A DNA stretch of 5,469 nt, taken from CAZMVU01 sp964569295 (lineage in GTDB: Bacteria > Hydrogenedentota > Hydrogenedentia > Hydrogenedentales > JAGMZX01). A program made the position numbers and the translations under genes. Location: the NCBI GenBank assembly GCA_964569295.1, contig CAZMVU010000263.1, forward strand, positions 1 through 5,469, in the 5' to 3' direction. Numbering within the stretch: the stretch's first letter is position 1; each line of letters opens with the position of its first letter. Under the pieces are notes generated by a model that was not told the origin of the DNA, searched no databases, and saw nothing but the letters and a program-made list of their open reading frames with translations. Shown one piece after another: positions 1 to 5,469 of the stretch.

Positions 1-60
1 AGGGCGTTAGGCTACAGGCGGTCCGGCAAGGAAGATTTTAATGCGATTGCCCTGCCCGGC

Positions 61-92
61 ACCCGGCACGCAAGAGGGCTGAATGCCCGGGT
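61..92. repeat. Inverted repeat upstream of isomerase gene
   Basis: The arms acccgg (61-66) and ccgggt (87-92) are perfectly complementary around a 20-base loop. The hairpin lies about 60 bases before the isomerase start. No run of T follows it, so it is not a standard intrinsic terminator for an upstream gene. With 6-bp arms in GC-rich DNA it could be chance. Confidence 0.25.
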
Positions 93-101
93 CATGAATC
101 T

Positions 102-120
102 GTGTAGTGCTGTGCTACAC
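102..120. promoter_or_regulatory. Dyad-symmetric element, possible operator
   Basis: The arms gtgtag (102-107) and ctacac (115-120) form a perfect 6+6 dyad around a 7-base centre, 20 bases before the ribosome binding site of the isomerase gene. A 19-bp dyad at this position suits a transcription factor site, such as a dimeric repressor, and could also fold as a leader hairpin. No regulator gene is in the window and no clear -35/-10 pair accompanies it, so the regulatory role is inferred from symmetry and position only. Confidence 0.3.
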
Positions 121-140
121 TGCACGCATGTCCCAACCCT

Positions 141-148
141 AAGGAGGG
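141..148 (+). promoter_or_regulatory. Strong ribosome binding site of the isomerase gene
   Basis: The sequence aaggaggg is a near-perfect Shine-Dalgarno match ending 6 bases before the ATG at 155. It fixes that ATG as the start and argues against the earlier ATG at 94, which lies in another frame. Confidence 0.85.
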
Positions 149-154
149 TACACC

Positions 155-1027
155 ATGAAGATTGGCTTTCATACCGACGCGTTCAATTCGGCTGCCTGGA
201 GTTTCGAGAAGGCGGTGCAGTGGGCCCAGGGGAACGATGTGCACTATATCGAATGCGGCGTCATCGACGGGGTGAGCTGGATTCACGGCCTCGGCTACCA
301 GCCGCACGTGGCGCTGTATGAAGACCCGCTGCTGCTCTGCCGCAAAATGGCCGGCTACGGCGTGCGCTTCTCGCAGATCGACGCGGCCTATCCGCTCTCG
401 GGTAGGGACGGCCCCGCGCGCGGTCTGCCCTATGTGCTCAAGTCCATCCCCTGGGCGAAACACGCCGGCTGCCCGCGCATCGCCACGACGGACGGTCTTC
501 ACAAGCCGGAAGGGCTCGACGACCCAGACGCCATGGCGCTCATGAAGCGGCAGTACGAAGACATCGTGCAGGTGGCCGAAGCCTACGAGATCATGATCAA
601 CATCGAGGTGCACGGCTATTTCACGACGAACCCGGACCGCCTCGAGGAAATGCTCGCCTTCTGCGACAGCGAGTACCTGCGGCTCAACTTCGATACGGGC
701 AACTCGTTCATCGCCGGGCAGGACCCGGTGGCGTTCTGTGAACGGTTCATCAAGAAGATAGACCATGTGCACGTGAAGGACGTGAGCGAGTCACTCGCGG
801 AAGCATTGCGTGGAAAAGACACGGGCATCGCCATCAGCCAGTGCGCCATCGGCGACGGGGTCAACGCGAAGAACATCCGCCGGTGTTTGGAAATCCTGCG
901 CGACAACGGCTTCGCCGGCGTGCTCAGCATGGAGTGTGAAGGCGCGGCCGGCCCCATGATCGAGAAGTCGCTGGCGTGGCTCCGGCAAACCCTCGCCGAC
1001 CTGGACATTCCGGAGGAGCGCGAGTGA
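155..1027 (+). CDS. Sugar phosphate isomerase/epimerase (xylose isomerase-like TIM barrel)
   Basis: This 290-residue cytoplasmic protein has no signal peptide and looks like the AP-endonuclease-2 / xylose isomerase-like TIM barrel superfamily (Pfam AP_endonuc_2). The family covers sugar and keto-sugar isomerases, epimerases, hydroxypyruvate isomerase and inosose-pathway enzymes, mostly metal dependent. Visible signatures in barrel order are the first strand MKIGFHTDAF (1-10), the strand with IEVHG (E151, H153), NFDTGN with D180, HVHVKD (204-209, with H206 and K208), the GDG turn (233-235) and LSMECEG (E260). E151, D180, H206 and E260 match the usual Glu-Asp-His-Glu metal ligands of the family, so it should be active. 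The length is normal. The start is set by a strong Shine-Dalgarno at 141-148. The 243-base repeat-bearing gap after it suggests a separate transcript from the genes downstream. The exact substrate cannot be read from the sequence, and it is not a canonical L-rhamnose isomerase (RhaA), which is much longer. Confidence 0.92.
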   Translation: MKIGFHTDAFNSAAWSFEKAVQWAQGNDVHYIECGVIDGVSWIHGLGYQPHVALYEDPLLLCRKMAGYGVRFSQIDAAYPLSGRDGPARGLPYVLKSIPWAKHAGCPRIATTDGLHKPEGLDDPDAMALMKRQYEDIVQVAEAYEIMINIEVHGYFTTNPDRLEEMLAFCDSEYLRLNFDTGNSFIAGQDPVAFCERFIKKIDHVHVKDVSESLAEALRGKDTGIAISQCAIGDGVNAKNIRRCLEILRDNGFAGVLSMECEGAAGPMIEKSLAWLRQTLADLDIPEERE

Positions 1028-1119
1028 GGCTGCGTGCCGCGCGTTTTATCCGGCTGCGGCGGACCCCGAGCGCAATGCACTATCTTCAATCGAGCAAAAT
1101 GCTATCCTAGATGAGGTGA

Positions 1120-1245
1120 TTGCAAGAATTTGGAGACCTGTCAAAAACAAGAAGAGGTACAGCAACCTATTTTTGCATAGGAGAAGTCCGAATTAGGGAA
1201 AGATTTTCATATCGCAAAAACAGGTTACAGTCCCTCTTTTTGGCG
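1120..1245. repeat. Dispersed palindromic repeat block (REP/BIME-like) between genes
   Basis: This AT-richer stretch fills most of the gap between the isomerase and the secreted protein gene. At 1120-1136 it reads ttgcaagaatttggaga, which matches 5439-5454 (ttgcgaaatttggaga) in the same orientation. At 1213-1235 it carries cgcaaaaacagg followed by acagtccct, which matches the reverse complement of 5423-5443 (cgcaagaaaggg then acagtccct). The block therefore holds two modules of one repeat family in opposite orientations, the arrangement seen in BIME elements built from REP sequences. A smaller hairpin, cctat-ttttgc-atagg, lies at 1166-1181. The matches are clear by eye but imperfect. The repeat name is an analogy, and copy number in the genome is unknown. 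Confidence 0.55.
1213..1245. repeat. Imperfect stem-loop ahead of secreted protein gene
   Basis: The left arm cgcaaaaacagg (1213-1224) pairs with the right arm ccctctttttggcg (1232-1245), allowing a bulge and one mismatch, around a short loop. It ends 25 bases before the ATG at 1271 and leaves the ribosome binding site at 1258-1262 free. It could act in the 5' leader of the message, or as an upstream terminator since the right arm includes a T run. It is most simply one unit of the repeat block that contains it. Confidence 0.45.
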
Positions 1246-1270
1246 ATGCCTCCACCGAAGGAATGACCGA

Positions 1271-2206
1271 ATGCTAAGCAAGTCCATACTCGTTGTTATG
1301 TTTGTGTTGTACGGTTCCATGGCGGCCGCACAAACCGAGGAGGCGCCCGCCCCATCGCTGGCCTTCACCGCCACCATTGTGGACGGCGCGTTCACCTTCG
1401 ACACCGGGGTTCTCCGCGGGCACTTGCGGCATGGGGGCGGGAGCATCGGCCTGGTGCCCATGCACCATGTGCCCACCGAAACCCCGCTGGCGAATATTCC
1501 CGGCATTCTCAACTACTACCGCGTGTTCTCGACGAATCACCGCTACGTCGAAAGCATGCGTGGACTGCCGAGTTCGGCGGAGAAGGTCGGGACCAATGCC
1601 GTGCGCGCCCACTGGGACGCCGGCGAAGAGCATCCCTACACCCTCGATGCGACCTATGTGTTGACGCAAAAGGACACGCTCGATTTGGTCACCGAGGTCA
1701 CGGCGCAGGCCGACCTCCCCGACTTCGAAATATTCCTCTCGAGTTACTGCGGCGAAGCCTTCAAGACCACCCATGTCTTCGTGCAAAAGGAAGAAGGTAT
1801 GGCCGACTTCATGGCCGCGGATAAGATCGACAAGGTCTGGCAGATGTTTCCGCGTGATGACGCTGCGGTCAAACTCATCCAGGACGGACGATGGACCTAC
1901 CCGTCGAGCCCGGTGGACTGGGCCATCCGGCCTGCCTATGCGGCCCCGCTTCTGTACCGCAAAGACGAAGCGTCCGGCGTGGCCATCGTGCTGATGACAC
2001 GGCCGGAGGACTGTTTCGCCGTGTCCACGCCCGAGACCGGCGAGCAGCATTACTCGATGTACTTCTCGCTTTTCGGCACCGATGTAAAGAAAGGCGAAAC
2101 CGTGCGCGCCTTCACGCGCCTTGTGGTTGGAGAATTTGACAACGAGGACGTCGTGGGGTTGTACAACGAATTCCTCGAGGATTTGAAGGAAGAATCCACG
2201 CAATAA
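1271..2206 (+). CDS. Secreted protein of unknown function, probably all-beta
   Basis: I do not recognise a named family for this 311-residue protein. It begins with a clear Sec signal peptide: MLSK, a hydrophobic core at residues 5-17, and a likely cleavage after AAA at residue 20. There is no lipobox, so it should be periplasmic or released. The mature chain has alternating polar and hydrophobic stretches typical of beta strands, for example YTLDATYVLTQKDTLDLVTE (123-142) and HYSMYFSLFG (260-269), and it ends in a charged helix. The layout recalls beta-sandwich carbohydrate-active or mutarotase-like proteins, which is an inference from pattern only. Conserved-looking spots are HLRHGGGSIGLVPMHHVP (51-68), DFEIFLSSYC (151-160) and LMTRPEDC (241-248); C160 and C248 could form a disulfide. 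A Shine-Dalgarno aagga (1258-1262) sits 8 bases before the ATG. It lies 140 bases before a secreted GH78 rhamnosidase, suggesting a shared role on extracellular glycan. Confidence 0.85.
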   Translation: MLSKSILVVMFVLYGSMAAAQTEEAPAPSLAFTATIVDGAFTFDTGVLRGHLRHGGGSIGLVPMHHVPTETPLANIPGILNYYRVFSTNHRYVESMRGLPSSAEKVGTNAVRAHWDAGEEHPYTLDATYVLTQKDTLDLVTEVTAQADLPDFEIFLSSYCGEAFKTTHVFVQKEEGMADFMAADKIDKVWQMFPRDDAAVKLIQDGRWTYPSSPVDWAIRPAYAAPLLYRKDEASGVAIVLMTRPEDCFAVSTPETGEQHYSMYFSLFGTDVKKGETVRAFTRLVVGEFDNEDVVGLYNEFLEDLKEESTQ

Positions 2207-2285
2207 GGCACATCCAGCATGAAGGTGGGCCGTGTTGTGCAGTGGCGGGCGCCGCCGTGGGCTGGCGCTGTGGCGTGGTGTGTGT

Positions 2286-2316
2286 TTGAACCGGCTACCT
2301 AATTGCCCCGTTATAC
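2286..2316 (+). promoter_or_regulatory. Weak promoter-like -35/-10 pair before rhamnosidase gene
   Basis: TTGAAC at 2286-2291 resembles a -35 box, and gttatac (2310-2316) offers a -10-like TATA element about 18 to 19 bases later. It lies 30 bases before the rhamnosidase ATG, which leaves room for a short leader including the ribosome binding site. The match to sigma-70 consensus is partial and spacing is slightly long. If real, it would let the rhamnosidase gene be transcribed apart from the gene before it. Confidence 0.25.
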
Positions 2317-2330
2317 CGCCAATTACGTGT

Positions 2331-2338
2331 AAAGGAGT
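2331..2338 (+). promoter_or_regulatory. Ribosome binding site of the rhamnosidase gene
   Basis: The sequence aaaggagt is a good Shine-Dalgarno match, 8 bases before the ATG at 2347 and separated from it by a short spacer ending in six C residues. It supports the start that gives the intact signal peptide. Confidence 0.75.
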
Positions 2339-2346
2339 AACCCCCC

Positions 2347-5220
2347 ATGCAATCCGTGCTCATTCTGTTCGCGCTTGTTTGTGTTTTTCTGTCGGCGGCT
2401 TTCCCGGCGGCTGCGCAGGCGAAGATGGATGCGGCCGAACCCGTTGATTTGCGTGTTGAGCACCGGGTGAATCCGCTCGGTATCGCTACCACCGAGCCCC
2501 GGCTGTCTTGGCGCTTGCGCAGCCGGCAAGCGGGATGCCGGCAGACGGCGTATCGGGTGATTGTGGCCACGGATAAGGGCAAGCTCGAGCCGGACAAGGC
2601 CGATCTGTGGGACAGCGGCAAGGTGGCTTCGGATGTGATGATGACGATCTACGCCGGCAAGCCGCTCGCTGGGGGGCAGCGTTGCTATTGGACGGTGCAG
2701 GTGTGGGACGAGGCGCAGCAACCTGGCGCCTGGCCGGCGGCGCAGACGTGGTCCATGGGCCTGGGCGGTGAGGACGCCTGGGAGGCGGACTGGATAAGCT
2801 ACGAAGATGCGCGTGTACTCGAGGCGTCGCCGGAGACCATGGTCCTGCCGCCGGCGCATTACTTCCGCAAAGAATTCGCTGCGAAGAATCCGGTCGAACG
2901 CGCCACGCTCTATGCCACTGCGCTTGGGAATGCGGATTTTCACATCAACGGCGAGCGCGTTACCGAGGCGCGGTTCCTGCCGGGCTGGACCGACTATGCC
3001 CAACGTGTGTACTACCACACCTTCGATGTGACAGATGCCGTCGAGGCGGGCGATAACGCCCTTGGCGCCATCCTCGCCGACGGCTGGTATGCGGGCTATC
3101 TCGGCTACGGTTTACTCGTGGGCTACGGACCGGACAAGTGCGGCCGCTATTTCTACGGCAAGACGCCCGCACTGATGATGCAGCTTGAGCTCGTGTATGG
3201 CGGTGGCGCACGCGAAACCGTTGTCACTGACCCGGGGTGGAAAGTGTCGACCGGCGCCTACCACGCGGCCGACCACCTGATGGGTGAAACCGTTGACGCG
3301 CGCGATCAACCGGCGGGCTGGAGCACGCCCCGTTTCGACGACACCGCGTGGGAAAGCGCCGTACCCGCTTCGAGAAATGGCGAATTGCGCGCCACCTACC
3401 ACGATGCTGGCGGTGAAAAGGAAGTGGATCTTGGCTTCGCGGTGCCGCCGGTCATCGAGCCGTACCCGATGCAGCACGTGTTGCCCGTGCAGGTGTTGCA
3501 GCCGCAGTCCATCGAGCAGCGGGCACACGGCAAGTACATCGTCGATTTCGGCCAGAACTTCGCCGGGGTCATCCGCCTGCATGCGCAGGGCGCGGCGGGC
3601 ACGAAGATTACGATACGCCACGGCGAAATGCTCCACCCGGACGGCCGCCTCATGACGGAGAACCTGCGCAAGGCCCGCGCGACGGACACCTTCATCCTGC
3701 GCGGCGATCCGGACGGCGAGACCTACGAGCCGCGCTTCACCTACCACGGGTTTCAGTATGCGGAAATCTCCGGCTACCCGGGCGCGCTCACGGTGAACGA
3801 CATCGAAGGCGTGGTGCTCGGTTCCGATACGCCGCTCACGAGTTCCTGGGGCTGCAACGACCCCGTCTTGAACCAGTTCTACAGCAACGTCGTGTGGACA
3901 CAGCGCGCGAACTTCCTCGAAGTGCCCACCGACTGCCCCCAGCGGGACGAGCGCTTCGGCTGGACCGGCGACGCCCAGGTATACGCCCGCGCGGCCACCT
4001 ACAACGCGGACGTGGCCGCCTTCTTCGCGAAATGGCTGCAAGACCTGCGCGATGCCCAGACGCCCGCGGGCGCCTACCCGGACTATGCCCCCTACCCGAT
4101 GCAGCACGGCGGCAGCGGCAAGCCCTACGCCACCGCCTGGACCGACGCCGGGGTCATCGTTCCGTGGCGCATGTACCAGGCCTACGGTGATACGCACGTT
4201 CTGCGCGAACACTATCCCTCCATGCAGAAGTTCATCGAATTCCGCCGCGAAACCGCGCCGGACTTCATGGGCACAAAGCTCGGCAACGGCTGGGGTGACT
4301 GGCTGTCCATGGGTGAGGAGACGCCCATTCCCTACATCGACCATTGCTATTACGCGTGGAGCGCGAAACTCGTGGCGCAGATGGCGGCGGTCCTCGGCGA
4401 AACGAAAGACGCCGCGGACTACAGCGAACTGCACGAGAACGTGAAGACCACGTTCATCGACAAGTACGTGAACGGCGACGGTACGCTCACTATCGACACG
4501 CAGACCGCCTATGTCCTTGCGCTGGATATCGGGCTTATCCCGGAAGATAGGGTGGCGGCCGCGGCCGATCGTCTCGTTGCGAAGATCGTCGCTAATGACC
4601 GCCGTATGACCACCGGGTTCCTCGGCACGCGGCCGCTACTTCCCGTGCTTACGAAGACCGGCCACTTCGAGCTGGCCGTCGAGCTCATGCAAAGCCGCCG
4701 CTTCCCCTCCTGGGGCTATGCCGTCGAGCAGGGCGCCACCTCGATCTGGGAGCGCTGGAACAGCTATACCATCGAGGACGGGTTTCAGGAAGGCATGAAC
4801 TCCTTCAACCACTATGCCTTCGGCGCTGTGGTCGAGTGGTTGTATGGCACGCTCGCGGGCATCAAGCCCATCGAGCCCGGCTATGCGCGGGTGCTCATCC
4901 ACCCGCACGTGCCGATGCAAGAGCCGGTACAGGAGGGTGTGCCCATGCTGGACCGCGTGGCCGCCACGTATGAGTCCATCCGTGGCGAGATCACGAGTGC
5001 ATGGACACGCGACGGCGCCGCGTTCACCCTCGAGGTCACCATCCCCGCAAATACCCGAGCGGAAGTTGTTGTGCCGGTCAGGGCCGGCGCGCAGGTGATG
5101 ATCGACGGTACGGCGGCGGAACACGTGGAAGGGATCACCGTGATGGAACGCAACGGGGCTCGGCGCCGCTTCGCCGTTCCGGCGGGGAAATATTCCTTTG
5201 TGTCAAAACTGCCAAGCTGA
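2347..5220 (+). CDS. Secreted alpha-L-rhamnosidase, glycoside hydrolase family 78
   Basis: This 957-residue inverting hydrolase should cleave terminal alpha-L-rhamnose from polysaccharides or glycosides outside the cytoplasm. A Sec signal peptide (1 to about 23-25, hydrophobic core 4-18, AAAQA cleavage region) lacks a lipobox. The family's domain order is complete: an Ig/Fn3-like N-terminal domain (about 30-138, with PVDLRVEHRVNP and EPRLSWRL), the rhamnosidase N domain (about 172-345, with LYATALGNADFHINGERV), a beta-sandwich (about 365-485, with YIVDFGQNFAGVIRL), the (alpha/alpha)6 catalytic barrel (about 490-835) and a C-terminal beta domain (about 836-955). The motif DCPQRDERFGWTGD (529-542) supplies the expected general acid E535 and D542. 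SIWERW (799-804) supplies the expected general base E802, by analogy with E636 and E895 of Streptomyces avermitilis Rha78A. All key residues are present, so it should be active. The length is typical. It follows a secreted unknown protein by 140 bases, possibly co-transcribed. Natural substrate cannot be deduced. Confidence 0.97.
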   Translation: MQSVLILFALVCVFLSAAFPAAAQAKMDAAEPVDLRVEHRVNPLGIATTEPRLSWRLRSRQAGCRQTAYRVIVATDKGKLEPDKADLWDSGKVASDVMMTIYAGKPLAGGQRCYWTVQVWDEAQQPGAWPAAQTWSMGLGGEDAWEADWISYEDARVLEASPETMVLPPAHYFRKEFAAKNPVERATLYATALGNADFHINGERVTEARFLPGWTDYAQRVYYHTFDVTDAVEAGDNALGAILADGWYAGYLGYGLLVGYGPDKCGRYFYGKTPALMMQLELVYGGGARETVVTDPGWKVSTGAYHAADHLMGETVDARDQPAGWSTPRFDDTAWESAVPASRNGELRATYHDAGGEKEVDLGFAVPPVIEPYPMQHVLPVQVLQPQSIEQRAHGKYIVDFGQNFAGVIRLHAQGAAGTKITIRHGEMLHPDGRLMTENLRKARATDTFILRGDPDGETYEPRFTYHGFQYAEISGYPGALTVNDIEGVVLGSDTPLTSSWGCNDPVLNQFYSNVVWTQRANFLEVPTDCPQRDERFGWTGDAQVYARAATYNADVAAFFAKWLQDLRDAQTPAGAYPDYAPYPMQHGGSGKPYATAWTDAGVIVPWRMYQAYGDTHVLREHYPSMQKFIEFRRETAPDFMGTKLGNGWGDWLSMGEETPIPYIDHCYYAWSAKLVAQMAAVLGETKDAADYSELHENVKTTFIDKYVNGDGTLTIDTQTAYVLALDIGLIPEDRVAAAADRLVAKIVANDRRMTTGFLGTRPLLPVLTKTGHFELAVELMQSRRFPSWGYAVEQGATSIWERWNSYTIEDGFQEGMNSFNHYAFGAVVEWLYGTLAGIKPIEPGYARVLIHPHVPMQEPVQEGVPMLDRVAATYESIRGEITSAWTRDGAAFTLEVTIPANTRAEVVVPVRAGAQVMIDGTAAEHVEGITVMERNGARRRFAVPAGKYSFVSKLPS

Positions 5221-5236
5221 CGTTGAGGGCGCAGTG

Positions 5237-5258
5237 CGGGAATCCGGAAGATTCGCCG
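5237..5258 (+). terminator. Modest hairpin after the rhamnosidase stop, possible terminator
   Basis: The arms cgg+gaatc (5237-5244, with a shared G region) and gattc+ccg (5250-5258, with one bulged G) enclose the loop cggaa, starting 17 bases after the stop codon. A T-rich stretch (tttgttgtaattgttt) follows only after a gap of about 14 bases, so it is not a textbook intrinsic terminator. The position makes transcription termination or message stabilisation plausible. Confidence 0.25.
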
Positions 5259-5375
5259 GTGTAGGATCGCAGTTTGTTGTAATTGTTTAGCCGTCTGCCA
5301 TGAGCGGGTGTCCATACGACATAGGAGTCTAGGGTACTGGATTGCCCGCAAGATCAAAGAGGTCGCGGTCTACAT

Positions 5376-5454
5376 GGGGTGACTGTCCCCGGCCCAAAGG
5401 GAGGGCGAGCGTGCCCGCGAGCAGGGACTGTCCCTTTCTTGCGAAATTTGGAGA
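5376..5454. repeat. Palindromic repeat cluster with two GACTGTCCC units
   Basis: Two related palindromes sit here: ggggtgactgtcccc (5376-5390, 4-bp arms) and agggactgtccct (5423-5435, perfect 6-bp arms around one base). They share the 9-mer gactgtccc (5381-5389 and 5426-5434) at a 45-base spacing. Between them lies a smaller GC hairpin, gggc-gagcgt-gccc (5403-5416), and the direct repeat gcgagc (5405-5410, 5417-5422). The second palindrome runs into ttgcgaaatttggaga (5439-5454), which recurs at 1120-1136. The cluster may continue past the window edge. REP-type elements mobilised by a Y1 (REP-associated tyrosine) transposase are the closest known parallel, but no transposase gene is visible here. 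Confidence 0.6.
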
Positions 5455-5469
5455 AATTCGCGACGCTTT

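Noticed and set aside
94..321. Open frame starting at ATG 94 overlapping the isomerase gene, continuous with an open stretch from position 1
   Set aside because: It has no ribosome binding site and overlaps the confident gene. The stretch 1-93 could hold the tail of an upstream gene, but no frame there shows recognisable protein sequence.
1085..1108. TTCAAT followed by TATCCT as a possible promoter
   Set aside because: The spacing of 12 bases is far too short for a sigma-70 promoter and the boxes are weak.
1274..2203. Long open frame on the minus strand covering nearly all of the secreted protein gene (309 residues)
   Set aside because: It is a mirror of the + strand gene in GC-rich DNA. 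The + frame has a signal peptide and ribosome binding site; the minus frame product is rich in His, Arg and Gly with no recognisable domain.
2244..2256. GC hairpin ggcg-ggcgc-cgcc in the spacer after the secreted protein gene
   Set aside because: The stem is only 4 bp in G/C-rich sequence and there is no T run, so it does not support a terminator.
3463..4107. Exact 15-base repeat tacccgatgcagcac at 3463-3477 and 4093-4107 in the rhamnosidase gene
   Set aside because: Both copies are in frame and encode YPMQH in different domains. With no extended similarity around them this is most likely chance plus codon preference.
3112..4434. 440-residue open frame on the minus strand inside the rhamnosidase gene
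   Set aside because: It lies opposite well-conserved GH78 domains including the catalytic motif at 529-542. Its length is explained by codon bias on the coding strand.
5308..5382. Short + strand open stretch ending in YWIARKIKEVAVYMG and a stop at 5380-5382
   Set aside because: It reads somewhat like a protein tail, perhaps a remnant, but has no proper start or ribosome binding site, no recognisable family, and its stop falls inside the palindrome.

Overview
This window comes from a GC-rich bacterium and holds three complete genes, all on the + strand: a sugar phosphate isomerase/epimerase-like TIM barrel (155-1027), a secreted protein of unknown family (1271-2206), and a large secreted alpha-L-rhamnosidase of family GH78 (2347-5220). 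No phylogenetic marker gene is present. The combination of an AP-endonuclease-2-type isomerase, an unrecognised secreted protein, a secreted GH78 enzyme and palindromic intergenic repeats fits free-living polymer degraders such as Planctomycetes, Lentisphaerae, Verrucomicrobia or Candidatus Hydrogenedentes. That placement is an inference from gene content and style only.

Layout. Positions 1-154 are a leader with two small inverted repeats and a strong ribosome binding site for the isomerase gene. Positions 1028-1270 are a visibly AT-richer intergenic stretch containing repeat-like hairpin units. Positions 2207-2346 are a G/T-rich spacer with a weak promoter-like pair and a good ribosome binding site for the rhamnosidase. 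Positions 5221-5469 hold no convincing gene. They contain a modest hairpin just after the rhamnosidase stop, then two GACTGTCCC-centred palindromes at the right edge. Pieces of that right-edge repeat recur, in both orientations, in the spacer at 1120-1245, so the secreted pair of genes is bracketed by members of one dispersed repeat family.

How the genes may work together. The GH78 enzyme should release terminal alpha-L-rhamnose from plant or algal polysaccharides or glycosides outside the cytoplasm. The secreted 311-residue protein looks like an all-beta protein and may bind or act on the same glycan, but this is not proven. The cytoplasmic TIM barrel could isomerise or epimerise a sugar or sugar acid from such a pathway. 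It is separated from the other two genes by repeats and is probably transcribed on its own, so the functional link is weak. No transporter, SusC/D pair, regulator or dedicated rhamnose catabolic gene (rhaA, rhaB, rhaD) is visible, so the window shows only part of any such pathway. I did not find a clearly novel system. The best leads are the unknown secreted protein and the repeat family.
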